NCBI GenBank assembly: GCA_030539165.1
Contig: JAUNSO010000003.1
Span: 25,278-89,277 of the forward strand
Direction of reading: 5' to 3'
Length of the DNA stretch: 64,000 bases
Source of the DNA: a bacterium
GTDB lineage: Bacteria > Bacillota > Clostridia > Lachnospirales > Lachnospiraceae
The notes under the pieces are model-generated. The model saw only the letters and a program-made list of their open reading frames with translations, had not been told where the DNA came from and did not search any database. The number at the start of each line of letters is the position of its first letter. Positions within the stretch are counted from its first letter, which is position 1. This document shows positions 54,952 through 63,981 of this stretch, one piece after another. Both the position numbers and the translations under genes were made by a program.

Positions 54952-55688
54952 ACCACTACCTCCTTCTTACGAAACGGATATCCGCATACATATACAATTC
55001 CTTTGAAAATAGCCGGCAGTGCCTTACCGCATAACAGAACCGTCAACAGCATAAACAAAATACCAAGTGCTGCTGTCAGCAATGCCGCTCCGATCAGCAC
55101 CAGACTAACCAGTGGCATTCCAGCGATATTAAAGAATGCTATGATGATCAATATAATTGCTACTGTGAACAGTGCCAGCGTCACTGCGGCACATCCGATG
55201 ATGAGTCCGAATATTGTTGAGAAAATAGCAATAATCAGTGAAAATACCGTCGATACAACCGCAATGGCAAATGGGATTCCTACCGGAATCAGCAGGATAC
55301 ATAACACTACAATCAATGCTGTCTTGCCTGCGCTGTTCTGTTTGGGTGTGTAGGTACCTTGACCGCTCTGTGCATTGTCATTTGCTGTATAACTGCTATT
55401 TGCCCTGTTGTTTTGACCGGCAGCCGGAGCTGCTGTTGTTGTATAAGCTGGGTTTTTATAACCCTTCTCCGTAAACTCTCCGCTTTCCTTATCCTTTGCA
55501 TTCAATTCTGCCTTGATGATTCCGGCAACCTCCTGAGGAGATCCGAGTTCCTTGATGACCTGCTCTTCATTCTCTGATCCGGCATCATCAAAATAATCAG
55601 CATAATATTTTAAAGCTTCTGTTCTCTCATTGATCGGAAGATCCCCGAGCAATGCTCCCAGTTGCTGCATAAACTCTGCTCTATTCAT
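54948..55688 (-). CDS. DUF1700 (HAAS) membrane protein
   Basis: 246 residues from the ATG at 55688, which has GGAGGG upstream and whose first bases overlap the PadR stop. N-terminal HAAS helical domain (MNRAEFMQQLGALLGDLP, ALKYYADYFDDAG), a Thr/Ala/Asn linker, then four to five membrane helices. DUF1700 proteins are typically controlled by a neighbouring PadR regulator, as here. Confidence 0.88.
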   Translation of the reverse strand: MNRAEFMQQLGALLGDLPINERTEALKYYADYFDDAGSENEEQVIKELGSPQEVAGIIKAELNAKDKESGEFTEKGYKNPAYTTTAAPAAGQNNRANSSYTANDNAQSGQGTYTPKQNSAGKTALIVVLCILLIPVGIPFAIAVVSTVFSLIIAIFSTIFGLIIGCAAVTLALFTVAIILIIIAFFNIAGMPLVSLVLIGAALLTAALGILFMLLTVLLCGKALPAIFKGIVYVCGYPFRKKEVVV

Positions 55689-56007
55689 CTCTATTCCCTC
55701 CTGTAAACATGCCTGAAATCTTGGCGGAATATTCATTCCATTCTGTCTCGTACAGATGCAGCTGTGCTAATCCTTTTTCAGTCACCTTATAATAACGTCT
55801 GTTTCTGCCTCCGCATTCCATATCATAGACTTCAAGGCAGTCATCCTTTTGTAAACGACGTAGGACAGGATACAGTGTTGATTCCGAAATCTCTATGACC
55901 TGTCTCACATCCTGTGTGATTTTATATCCATATGTACCATCTCGTTCCTTTGAAACAACCGCCAGTACGATCGCATCCAGTAAGGCGGCGCCGGTATTAA
56001 AAACCAT
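55681..56007 (-). CDS. PadR-family transcriptional regulator
   Basis: 108 residues: winged helix-turn-helix with GTYGYKITQDVRQVIEISESTLYPVLRRLQKDD, followed by the typical GGRNRRYYKVTEKG beta-hairpin. It heads its operon and its promoter holds a 9-bp inverted repeat over the -35, consistent with autorepression. The C-terminal dimer helix is short, as in the shorter PadR class. Confidence 0.92.
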   Translation of the reverse strand: MVFNTGAALLDAIVLAVVSKERDGTYGYKITQDVRQVIEISESTLYPVLRRLQKDDCLEVYDMECGGRNRRYYKVTEKGLAQLHLYETEWNEYSAKISGMFTGGNRDE

Positions 56008-56039
56008 AATGTCAACTCCCTTCTTTTGTTGATACGATT

Positions 56040-56068
56040 ACTATATGTCGTATAATATTGTCTGTCAA
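56040..56068 (-). promoter_or_regulatory. Promoter of the PadR-DUF1700-DUF4097-PspC operon
   Basis: Minus-strand TTGACA (56063-56068), 17-bp spacer, TATAGT (56040-56045). Confidence 0.78.
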
Positions 56069-56080
56069 TACATATTATAC
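56050..56080. promoter_or_regulatory. Candidate PadR operator
   Basis: GTATAATAT (56050-56058), 13 bases, ATATTATAC (56072-56080), a perfect 9-bp inverted repeat that overlaps the -35 and spacer of the operon promoter. Confidence 0.65.
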
Positions 56081-56085
56081 ACTTC

Positions 56086-56099
56086 GTGACAAATGTCAC
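56086..56099. promoter_or_regulatory. GTGACA-AA-TGTCAC palindrome upstream of the PadR promoter
   Basis: A 14-bp element, six perfectly paired bases each side of two central bases, at about -50 relative to the predicted start. It could bind a second regulator; identity unknown. Confidence 0.5.
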
Positions 56100-56136
56100 C
56101 CCATGTTGTGACAGTCGTTAAACAGTCGTTATGCGG

Positions 56137-57030
56137 CTATTCTGTCTCTGTATTTTTCCTGCGATACACCCCCGGCGGACAGCCGATGACCTTTAGAAAC
56201 TCACGATTAAAGTAGCTGATATTGCCAAAGCCGACCTGTTGTGCAATCTCACCGATTTTCAGATCTGTCTCTTCAAGCAGGGTACAGCTGCGCATGATCC
56301 GCAGTCTTACCACATATGCGATCGGAGTCATATGCATGATCTCCTTAAAGGAACGACAGAACTGCCCCTCGCTCATAGGAATCATAGACGCAAGCTCCTG
56401 CAGTGAGATGTCTTCCTGATAATGATGACTAATATACTGCATCACAGGTTCCATACGTTTCAATTTGTAATTTCTGCGTTCACATGCCTCTTGGGATATT
56501 TTGCGGTTCGGATGGTGATAACAAAGATTCCATATTTTCAGAAGCTCACTTCTTACCCACAGCTCTTCTTTCTCCAAAGCATCATCCGGCATTGCACATA
56601 CTGCCTTGATTCCATTCAGTACCTCCTGCTGCCACACTTCTTCTGTTCCAAGCCTGTGAACCAGAATACGATTGCCGACCAGTACAGGATAGACATACTT
56701 GGCGTATGCCGGAGAATTCACATTGTCAATCAGCACCACCGGCTGAAAGACCAGTGCACAGCATTGACATTCCATCCCATTATGGGAGCGTGCCATATGC
56801 AGTTCATTGGCATTCACGAATATGCCTTCATTCTCATTCAGGATATACTCCTGATCCTCAATGGTAAAGACAACAGCTCCCCTTTGTACGATAAAAAACT
56901 CTATCTCACTATGCCAGTGCAAATAAAAGAAAACATCGTCTTCACCGGAATAGTGAAGACGATGAATTCCGATCGGCAATAACGGTGTCCCATGACTTGC
57001 CTGCTCCATCAGCATTGATTTTGATTTCAT
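56137..57030 (-). CDS. AraC-family transcriptional regulator with cupin sensor
   Basis: 297 residues. N-terminal cupin (about 25-150; FYLHWHSEIEFFIVQRG holds the His pair) and a C-terminal two-HTH AraC domain (about 195-297; QELASMIPMSEGQFCRSFKEI and KIGEIAQQVGFGNISYFNREF). The combination is typical of regulators of sugar use. It is 20 bp downstream of the small zinc-ribbon protein gene and close to the divergent GH31 gene, which it may control. AAGGAG precedes the ATG. Confidence 0.92.
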   Translation of the reverse strand: MKSKSMLMEQASHGTPLLPIGIHRLHYSGEDDVFFYLHWHSEIEFFIVQRGAVVFTIEDQEYILNENEGIFVNANELHMARSHNGMECQCCALVFQPVVLIDNVNSPAYAKYVYPVLVGNRILVHRLGTEEVWQQEVLNGIKAVCAMPDDALEKEELWVRSELLKIWNLCYHHPNRKISQEACERRNYKLKRMEPVMQYISHHYQEDISLQELASMIPMSEGQFCRSFKEIMHMTPIAYVVRLRIMRSCTLLEETDLKIGEIAQQVGFGNISYFNREFLKVIGCPPGVYRRKNTETE

Positions 57031-57050
57031 AGAATCTGATCTCCTTCACC

Positions 57051-57299
57051 TCAGCCGCAGGATTCATGGACCTTGTGACAATAAGGACATTCATATTCAT
57101 CCGCATTCAAATCCGTGATGATGAATGCCTTGCCGCACGCAGGATTCTGACAGGCAAATGTGAAGCCTTTGCCCGTATTACCTTCTGCCGGAAGTCCCAT
57201 GACACGCACCTTTGATTTTTTCTGGCCGCCTGCAAGTGCCCCTCCGGTTACCACATCCAGCTCTTCATCTCTCAATTCCTGCATTGATTTCTCATTCAT
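57051..57299 (-). CDS. Small protein with double-glycine leader and zinc-ribbon-like core
   Basis: 82 residues. The N-terminus MNEKSMQELRDEELDVVTGG has the ELxxVxGG pattern of bacteriocin-type leaders that are cut after GG by peptidase-containing ABC exporters; a second GG follows five residues later. The rest has CQNPACGKAF and YECPYCHK, two Cys pairs like a zinc ribbon, and ends HESCG. GGAGGG lies 8 bp before the ATG, so it is probably translated. No exporter, modification enzyme or immunity gene is in the window. It could be a ribosomal-peptide precursor with an unusual core, or a cytoplasmic zinc-ribbon protein whose leader likeness is accidental. Next to the AraC regulator. Confidence 0.7.
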   Translation of the reverse strand: MNEKSMQELRDEELDVVTGGALAGGQKKSKVRVMGLPAEGNTGKGFTFACQNPACGKAFIITDLNADEYECPYCHKVHESCG

Positions 57300-57395
57300 T
57301 GATGATACCCTCCATTATATTCAGTCCTATTGATAGATACGAAGCTACCGCAATTCTGTCACATCATCAATATTGTGTTAAAAATCAGCGATTTA

Positions 57396-57401
57396 ATTAT
57401 A
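57396..57401 (-). promoter_or_regulatory. Candidate -10 element upstream of the small protein and AraC genes
   Basis: A consensus TATAAT on the minus strand, but no good -35 at 16-18 bp, which would suit an activator-dependent promoter such as one controlled by the AraC protein. Confidence 0.35.
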
Positions 57402-57510
57402 GATTATCATGAATATGGGAAATATACTATCATTATACACAGTTGAATCAAGTTTGTACAGATGAAACAACAGAACGTTACTTTTATATATGGAAAGGAT
57501 GGTACAGATC

Positions 57511-59838
57511 ATGATATTTTCAGACGGGTTCTGGCTCACGAAAAACGGGTACGATACGAATTATGCCGTACATGCCTATGAAATTAAGACTACAAAAAAC
57601 GAGATTAAATTGCTGGTAACACCTGCAAAGGTTGAAAACCGCGGTATGACACTGGCTGGTCCCAATCTGGAGATTACCTATTCTTCTACGACCCCGGATG
57701 TCATCAAAACAAATATTGTACATTATAAAGGAACCGTTGACCATGGTCCGCATTTTACACTGCAGGAACAGACCGAAGCCACATTTCTTCCCATTATCAC
57801 CGAAACAGATGAATACGTAGAGCTTGTCTCCGGTCAGACTGCCGTCCGTATTATGAAGGATACATGGAAATTCAGCTACACCTACCAGGGAAAGGTTCTG
57901 ACAGGCGGCGGCTGGCGTTCCACTTCCATTATCGAGGAAGCTCCCTATCGTACAGCTGAACGACTGAAGCCGTTGGAAAATGATACGTTCTTCGCATATC
58001 CGGCAGACCGCCGCTCCACCTTTATCCGTGAGCAGCTATGCCTCTCAGCCGGTGAATATATCTACGGCTTTGGTGAGAAATTCACTCCGTTTACCAAGAA
58101 CGGACAGAACGTAGAAATCTGGAATGCTGATGGAGGCACATGCACACCACAGAGCTACAAGAGTATTCCCTTCTATGTATCCTCACGTGGTTATGGTGTA
58201 TTTGTTAATACGCCTGATAAGGTTTCTTATGAAGTTGCCTCCGACACAGTCTCCAAGGTATCCTTTACGGTTCCCGGTGAAGAGCTGGAATACTTCGTAT
58301 TTGGCAGTGATAACATTCCGGGCACATTAAAGCTCTATACAGACTTAACAGGAAAGCCGGCTCTGCCGCCCGCATTTACATTCGGACTGTGGCTGACGAC
58401 TTCCTTTACAACAACCTATGACGAAGAAACCATCACTTCCTTCATTGATGGTATGGCAGACAGAGACATTCCGCTCCAGGTCTTCCACTTCGACTGCTTC
58501 TGGATGAAAGAATTTGAACTATGTAACATGCAGTGGAATCTGGAACAGTTTCCTGATCCGAAGGCAATGCTTGGCCGCCTGAAGGAAAAAGGATTGAAAT
58601 CCTGCGTGTGGATCAATCCATATATCGCCCAGCGTTCTTCTATGTTTGATGAAGGCGTGGAAGGCGGATATTTTATCAAAAAGACAAATGGTGATGTATT
58701 CCAGTGTGACCTGTGGCAGCCCGGTATGGCAATCGTAGACTTCACCAATCCTGCTGCATGCAAGTGGTATACAGATAAATTACGCGCGTTATGTGATATG
58801 GGCGTGGATACCTTCAAGACAGATTTTGCAGAGCGCATCCCTACCACTGATATTGTGTATTATGACGGCTCCGATCCGATCAAGATGCATAACTACTATA
58901 CCTTCTTATATAACAAATGTGTATTCTCTCTGTTGGAGGAATACTACGGCAAGAATAAAGCATGTCTCTTTGCCCGTAGTGCAACAGCCGGCGGACAGCA
59001 GTTCCCGGTACACTGGGGTGGTGACTGCTCAGCAGAGTACAGTTCTATGGCAGAGACACTGCGTGGAGGACTTTCTCTCTGCATGTCAGGCTTTGGCTAT
59101 TTCAGCCACGATATATCTGGCTTTGAAGCAACAGCAACACCTGATATTTATAAGAGATGGTCTGCATTCGGATTGTTCTCCTCTCACTCCAGGCTGCACG
59201 GAAGCAGCTCCTACAGAGTACCGTGGCTCTTTGATGAGGAATCCTGCGATGTACTCCGTTTCTTCACAAAATTAAAGGGACGCCTGATGCCGTATATCTT
59301 CTCTCAGGCTGTAAAGACTCATGAAACCGGTGTGCCGATGATGCGTGCCATGGTTGTGGATTACGCCTATGACCCAACCTGTCTGCCGTTAGACAGACAA
59401 TATATGTTCGGTGACAATCTGCTCGCTGCTCCGATTTTCAATGAAGACTCTATGGCAGAGTACTATCTGCCTCTGGAAGCAGACGGAACACGCGGCATCT
59501 GGACAGATATCATCACAGGCAAAGAATACGAGGGCGGTAACTGGTATCATCACACCTGTTCTTATATGGAAATGCCGGTACTTGCAAAGCCGAACAGCAT
59601 CATAGCCTATGGTCACTTCGAAAGAGACTTTGAATATGACTACCTGAAGGATACAGAATTCGTGATCTATCATCTGGCAGAAGGCAAATCCGCTGCATGT
59701 GCAATTTATAATACAAATGCAGAGAAGATCTTTGAACTGACTGCCATCAACGAAAACGGCAATATCAATGTGTCTCACAAGTGCTTCGGTTCCTTGTCAG
59801 ATGCTGCACTGCCGGAATTCAAGGTTACGATTCGTTAA
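57511..59838 (+). CDS. GH31 alpha-xylosidase (YicI-like)
   Basis: 775 residues from the ATG at 57511, which aligns with the YicI start pattern (MxxSDGxWL) and has AAGGATGG about 8 bp upstream; ATGs 12 and 21 bp earlier are weaker choices. Catalytic segments: nucleophile Asp438 in FKTDFAERIP and acid/base Asp505 in HWGGDCSAEYSSM, as in the alpha-xylosidase subgroup. No signal peptide, so it acts inside the cell, releasing xylose from alpha-xylosides such as isoprimeverose. Divergent from AraC and followed by a bidirectional terminator. Confidence 0.95.
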   Translation: MIFSDGFWLTKNGYDTNYAVHAYEIKTTKNEIKLLVTPAKVENRGMTLAGPNLEITYSSTTPDVIKTNIVHYKGTVDHGPHFTLQEQTEATFLPIITETDEYVELVSGQTAVRIMKDTWKFSYTYQGKVLTGGGWRSTSIIEEAPYRTAERLKPLENDTFFAYPADRRSTFIREQLCLSAGEYIYGFGEKFTPFTKNGQNVEIWNADGGTCTPQSYKSIPFYVSSRGYGVFVNTPDKVSYEVASDTVSKVSFTVPGEELEYFVFGSDNIPGTLKLYTDLTGKPALPPAFTFGLWLTTSFTTTYDEETITSFIDGMADRDIPLQVFHFDCFWMKEFELCNMQWNLEQFPDPKAMLGRLKEKGLKSCVWINPYIAQRSSMFDEGVEGGYFIKKTNGDVFQCDLWQPGMAIVDFTNPAACKWYTDKLRALCDMGVDTFKTDFAERIPTTDIVYYDGSDPIKMHNYYTFLYNKCVFSLLEEYYGKNKACLFARSATAGGQQFPVHWGGDCSAEYSSMAETLRGGLSLCMSGFGYFSHDISGFEATATPDIYKRWSAFGLFSSHSRLHGSSSYRVPWLFDEESCDVLRFFTKLKGRLMPYIFSQAVKTHETGVPMMRAMVVDYAYDPTCLPLDRQYMFGDNLLAAPIFNEDSMAEYYLPLEADGTRGIWTDIITGKEYEGGNWYHHTCSYMEMPVLAKPNSIIAYGHFERDFEYDYLKDTEFVIYHLAEGKSAACAIYNTNAEKIFELTAINENGNINVSHKCFGSLSDAALPEFKVTIR

Positions 59839-59920
59839 TCCCTGAAACAGATTTTCATTTCATTATTTGCGATAAATCTGCAGTATGCTTCACTGCAGAA
59901 CCCTTCCAGATTTATTACCC

Positions 59921-59961
59921 GAAAAGGGCGTCCGTTATTGCTGAACGGATGCCCTTTTTAT
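59921..59961. terminator. Bidirectional terminator between GH31 and DUF4153 genes
   Basis: GAAAAGGGCGTCCGTT, loop, AACGGATGCCCTTTTT: about 15 paired bases with an A run on one side and a T run on the other, placed between convergent genes. Confidence 0.9.
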
Positions 59962-59981
59962 GTAGTCTTTTGTATGAGCTG

Positions 59982-61730
59982 TTATTCTGTACAAAGCATG
60001 TATCCGGAGATGTCAATGTAATCGATCTGTATTGTCTGTATCGATGACTCTTCTGCGTCCGTCTGCTCATACTCAAGGGACAGACTCTCTGGTATCAGCA
60101 CCTTGTCTGGTGTAATTCGGATCCCACTTGCTGACATCAGCTCGCTGATATCATGATAGGTTGTTCCGTTATCAGCTGTATCCTCCTGCTGTTTGAGATC
60201 CTCTGTGATATAGTCCTGAATCATATTCTCCAGATCATATACACCCAATGAAGTCTGCTCTCTATTTGAATCTATACTGATTTCCAGTGCACCCACATCG
60301 ATGCTGTCCTTCTTCGTACCACTGTCCGAGTCGGCATGAATCTGTATTTTGTATATATGAGTATACCGTGTAACATCCATATCGAAAATCTCACGATATC
60401 CCGTGATGGTATGTCTCATAGGATCTGTATATGCATCTGCTTCTTCAAGCTGTGCCTTCAAATCCTCTGTGACCAGATTTGTCACGCCCTCCTCTTTTAT
60501 ATTGCCTCTGCTTACTTCACTTTTCAGATACTGGTATGCGCCCTTGATTTTCGCTATCTGTTCTGTGCTGAGCTGTGAGATGTCCGCTGACTGATATTTC
60601 GTCAGGATATGGCGCTGACTCATGATGGATGCCGTGTACATATTGATGCCAGGTACAAATGTAATGATGGCCGTTATGACCGCAATCACCGGCAGGAGCA
60701 GGTTCATCTTCTCCTTCCATTTCAGATACCAGAGGATATAGATGATTTCAAATACGATCATGAAAATACCCATATAGCGGGATGGTGTCAGACCATGCTC
60801 ATGGATTCTGGCACTGACTGAGTAGATCTGAAGGATCAGAAATGGAGCAAATATGTACGGCAGGATATACGCTGCCTTTTGCAGGAACGTGTCCTTCTCA
60901 TATGCCATACACATCAGTGAGATCGGCATTGCTGTACAAAATAGTGAAGTCAGGATGCTAAAGATCTGATTGGAAGGAATTTCCCACATAATCACAATCT
61001 TCAGCATATAGACATAGATAATCAAAAATGCAGCAAGACAAATGCACAACATCACATACCGTACAATGGCACGGAAGAAACCGGTGATTTCCTTGACCGG
61101 ACTCCACAGACTGTAAACCAGACCGGTTCCATAGTACGCAACTGAGACAAAGAACAGAGCTCTCAGTTCGAGTTCAAAATAGTTATTCTTCAAAAAAAGG
61201 GCATCTATAATCCCTGTCAGTACGAGCACACCAATACAAAGTACGCCGTAGATAATCGTTGTCTTTGCGCCCTCTACAAATATCTGCAGCAGATACTGTG
61301 GAAATGTCAGCCCTGATCTCTTCTGACACAGGTAAACAGACATGACCACACAGATGATGATATATCCATAGATGAAAGCCGTCACACGTTCATTACTGAT
61401 AGAAAGGATGTCGTCCAGTTCGACCAGACCACATATGGACTCACATTCGAGTGATGCCATGATCCCGGCGGCCAAGGCTGCAAACCCCGCACCTGCCCAT
61501 TTCATCCATGCTTTTTTCTGACAGAGTATACTCTCCGCTAACAGACTTCCCGCTGCAAAAAGGAATAAAAAGAATGCTACCCATCCGACCGGTTTTTTTT
61601 CAAAATCATTGAAAAATACCGTCACAAATATTGCCTCTGCCATGATGATACAGGTCGTCACAGGAACTCTTTGAAATGTATCTTTAATCTGACTGAATAA
61701 CTTTGTAAACATTGTTGATAATTTGCTCAT
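59982..61730 (-). CDS. Polytopic membrane protein, DUF4153-like
   Basis: 582 residues. About ten to eleven helices in the first 400 residues, then an external or cytoplasmic tail of about 180 residues rich in charged and polar residues. The arrangement fits DUF4153-type proteins. It is 50 bp after the DUF4173-like gene on the same strand. No catalytic motif; function unknown. Confidence 0.75.
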   Translation of the reverse strand: MSKLSTMFTKLFSQIKDTFQRVPVTTCIIMAEAIFVTVFFNDFEKKPVGWVAFFLFLFAAGSLLAESILCQKKAWMKWAGAGFAALAAGIMASLECESICGLVELDDILSISNERVTAFIYGYIIICVVMSVYLCQKRSGLTFPQYLLQIFVEGAKTTIIYGVLCIGVLVLTGIIDALFLKNNYFELELRALFFVSVAYYGTGLVYSLWSPVKEITGFFRAIVRYVMLCICLAAFLIIYVYMLKIVIMWEIPSNQIFSILTSLFCTAMPISLMCMAYEKDTFLQKAAYILPYIFAPFLILQIYSVSARIHEHGLTPSRYMGIFMIVFEIIYILWYLKWKEKMNLLLPVIAVITAIITFVPGINMYTASIMSQRHILTKYQSADISQLSTEQIAKIKGAYQYLKSEVSRGNIKEEGVTNLVTEDLKAQLEEADAYTDPMRHTITGYREIFDMDVTRYTHIYKIQIHADSDSGTKKDSIDVGALEISIDSNREQTSLGVYDLENMIQDYITEDLKQQEDTADNGTTYHDISELMSASGIRITPDKVLIPESLSLEYEQTDAEESSIQTIQIDYIDISGYMLCTE

Positions 61731-61780
61731 ACTGACCTCCGTTTTTGTTCTCTGTTCTGCTTGATATCAATTCTAAACGG

Positions 61781-63217
61781 CTATTGCGTCATCAGCCGCA
61801 TTGCTTTATATTTAGACAGATTCCATGTTCTCAGCGTCATACTGCTACCCGATTCATTGACTTCGTTCTGTAAGTAATCTCCTTGATCATAGCCATACCA
61901 CATAAAATCTTCTTCATTCATATACTGCATCATAGCAGGAATCTTATCTAATGACAACCGATGCAGATATTCATAGTCCATTTGAAAAGAGCTGTCTGCA
62001 TGTGCCTTCATCAGATTGTATTTCGTAATCCATGCATCCTGATGACTGAAGGACAGGCACAGATACGAGCAGGTCACAACCACCATACAGTACCGGAACA
62101 GTGGAAATGCCGGTTTAAAGATACTGATGACTATTCCGGTCAGCAGCAAAATCAATACTGCAAGGCTCCATAATACCAGCACTCTGGTAAAGGTCAGACA
62201 ATAGGCGCTGACATACAGAATCATACGATACACAGATGATGCAATCATAATATAGGTACAGATTGACAGAACCAAAAGGATCGTCTTTAATACCTTATGC
62301 TCACGGAATCGTCTCAGACAGACGAGTACCAGTACCAGATTGAGCAGGCAGACAAAGAGCAGCTGGAAGTATCCCTGTCTTGCATACTCTGCATAGGTAT
62401 AGCCATATGGAATCTGCATCCCTCCAATGAACAGATAGACTAACTGAATCACGCAAAACACAAGATAAACGACTGTCAGTACCGAGGTAAATGTGATGGC
62501 AACGATGGGTTCTCCTGTACGCTTATCAGTCACTTCTTCGTTGATATCCTTGTTGACTACAGAGCAGAAATAGGCATAGGCTGCAAAAAAAGCAAAAACA
62601 GTCAGGAAGAATACGCCGAACACATCTGCAGGAACCAGATTGCCAAAATGCAGCAGTTTTTCTATCAGTCTGCTAAACACAACATCGGCGGATGCCAGCA
62701 AGGCAAGAACCACCAGTAATAACGGGATGGTGATAAAGATTCCGTACCATACATATTTTCCTTTTCCGTTTGGCTTCTTACCCCGGTGCTTCAGGTAATA
62801 GTCAAAATGCATAAAAGGCTGGAACACATAGACAACAGATGCGATTACAGTATAGAATACCGCCCCCAGATACTTCGAGAAATCCCATTTGCCATCCTCG
62901 TAGAGCTGGTGAATCATAAAGCTTCCGATGAGAAGCAATATACCGCAGAAATTGAAAAACTGTATCGGCAGAGAATCTGTGCAAAATGTTGAGACCCCAA
63001 GCAGCACCGAGGCTGCTACGTAAAAAACAGTGTCCTTCTTTCCCTGAATGTCCAGCTGTTTCATACAATACAGCAGATATCCGTAGGTGCCCGCCACAAA
63101 GAACGGGAAGGTGATTCCTACCAGATTCTTGTATAGACTAAATGTAAAAAAGACTGCATAAATAAATGTTGCAAGTGCTATCTGACTAAAGTGGTCACGT
63201 ACCTGATATTCTGACAT
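61781..63217 (-). CDS. Polytopic membrane protein, DUF4173-like
   Basis: 478 residues, about twelve hydrophobic helices and a short polar C-terminus. The segment CFRRFREHKVLKTILLVLSI with following helices and the HRLSLDKIPAMM tail fit DUF4173-type proteins, which often sit beside DUF4153 ones. It begins 1 bp after the XRE-regulator stop, so the three are co-translated. Confidence 0.72.
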   Translation of the reverse strand: MSEYQVRDHFSQIALATFIYAVFFTFSLYKNLVGITFPFFVAGTYGYLLYCMKQLDIQGKKDTVFYVAASVLLGVSTFCTDSLPIQFFNFCGILLLIGSFMIHQLYEDGKWDFSKYLGAVFYTVIASVVYVFQPFMHFDYYLKHRGKKPNGKGKYVWYGIFITIPLLLVVLALLASADVVFSRLIEKLLHFGNLVPADVFGVFFLTVFAFFAAYAYFCSVVNKDINEEVTDKRTGEPIVAITFTSVLTVVYLVFCVIQLVYLFIGGMQIPYGYTYAEYARQGYFQLLFVCLLNLVLVLVCLRRFREHKVLKTILLVLSICTYIMIASSVYRMILYVSAYCLTFTRVLVLWSLAVLILLLTGIVISIFKPAFPLFRYCMVVVTCSYLCLSFSHQDAWITKYNLMKAHADSSFQMDYEYLHRLSLDKIPAMMQYMNEEDFMWYGYDQGDYLQNEVNESGSSMTLRTWNLSKYKAMRLMTQ

Positions 63218-63218
63218 G

Positions 63219-63440
63219 TTACTCTTCCTCCTTGCGATATTCTAAGATGTCTCCCGGCTGACAGTTTAATGCCTCACAGATTGATTCCAATGTAGAGAAC
63301 CGCATTGCTTTTGCCTTATTATTTTTTAGAATCGACAGATTTGCCATGGTAATATCAACCTTCTCAGCAAGCTCTGTCAGTCCGATTTTTCTCTGTGCCA
63401 TGACTACGTCCAGATTCACGATAATTGCCATATGTGCCAC
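63219..63440 (-). CDS. Small XRE-family helix-turn-helix regulator
   Basis: 73 residues, almost entirely an HTH domain: RKIGLTELAEKVDITMANLSILKNNKAKAMRFSTLESICEALNCQPGDIL. Close to the YozG-like regulators that pair with DUF2975 proteins. AGGAGG-like GGTGGCACAT lies before the start; 3 bp after the DUF2975 stop. Confidence 0.9.
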   Translation of the reverse strand: MAHMAIIVNLDVVMAQRKIGLTELAEKVDITMANLSILKNNKAKAMRFSTLESICEALNCQPGDILEYRKEEE

Positions 63441-63443
63441 CTC

Positions 63444-63914
63444 CTAAATCGTCAGGTCGTTCTCAAGCTTATATGAGACCGCCCTGTCAAACACCTGTGA
63501 CAGCACCTTGCTGAACATTCCTGCAACGATGAATACGAGTATGACTACCAGAATTGCCGGTGTGATATAAAAGAACATCCTGACTGTCGATACTGCTGCA
63601 ATTGCAAATGCAAAGTTTCCCATTCTCTGCAGACTGACGACATTCTCCTGAATAAAACAGTCGTCATTCAAGACCGTTTTGAACATTCTCCGCAGTTCAT
63701 TCACTAACAGCACCGCCAGTACCCCATCAATAAAATACAGGATGACCGCCTGTAAATAGAACTCCTCGAACTTGTCATAGTATGGTGCAATGGCTCTAAT
63801 GGTAAATGGCAGCGTCACGCATGCCAGTATGCCGCAGTAGAACATAAAATCCAACAGGAACTTTGTTACCTTCGTAATGGTTGTCTGTGCTTCTGTATTC
63901 TGTTTCATTTTCAT
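63444..63914 (-). CDS. DUF2975 membrane protein
   Basis: 156 residues, four membrane helices, matching DUF2975. Together with the XRE gene it is a common Firmicute pair. First gene of the DUF2975-XRE-DUF4173-DUF4153 operon; AAAGAAGGAATG precedes the start. Confidence 0.85.
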   Translation of the reverse strand: MKMKQNTEAQTTITKVTKFLLDFMFYCGILACVTLPFTIRAIAPYYDKFEEFYLQAVILYFIDGVLAVLLVNELRRMFKTVLNDDCFIQENVVSLQRMGNFAFAIAAVSTVRMFFYITPAILVVILVFIVAGMFSKVLSQVFDRAVSYKLENDLTI

Positions 63915-63952
63915 TCCTTCTTTCCTAAAATTACCTTACCTGTCTTGCAATG

Positions 63953-63981
63953 ACTATAGCACAGTCAAAATTGAATTTCAA
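63953..63981 (-). promoter_or_regulatory. Promoter of the DUF2975-XRE-DUF4173-DUF4153 operon
   Basis: Minus-strand TTGAAA (63976-63981), 17-bp spacer, TATAGT (63953-63958). A TTGACT overlaps the spacer. The window ends 19 bp beyond. Confidence 0.72.

Noticed and set aside
57402..57500. Promoter of the GH31 gene
   Set aside because: Several AT-rich hexamers occur but none pair as -35 and -10 at 16-18 bp; AraC-dependent initiation is possible but cannot be placed.
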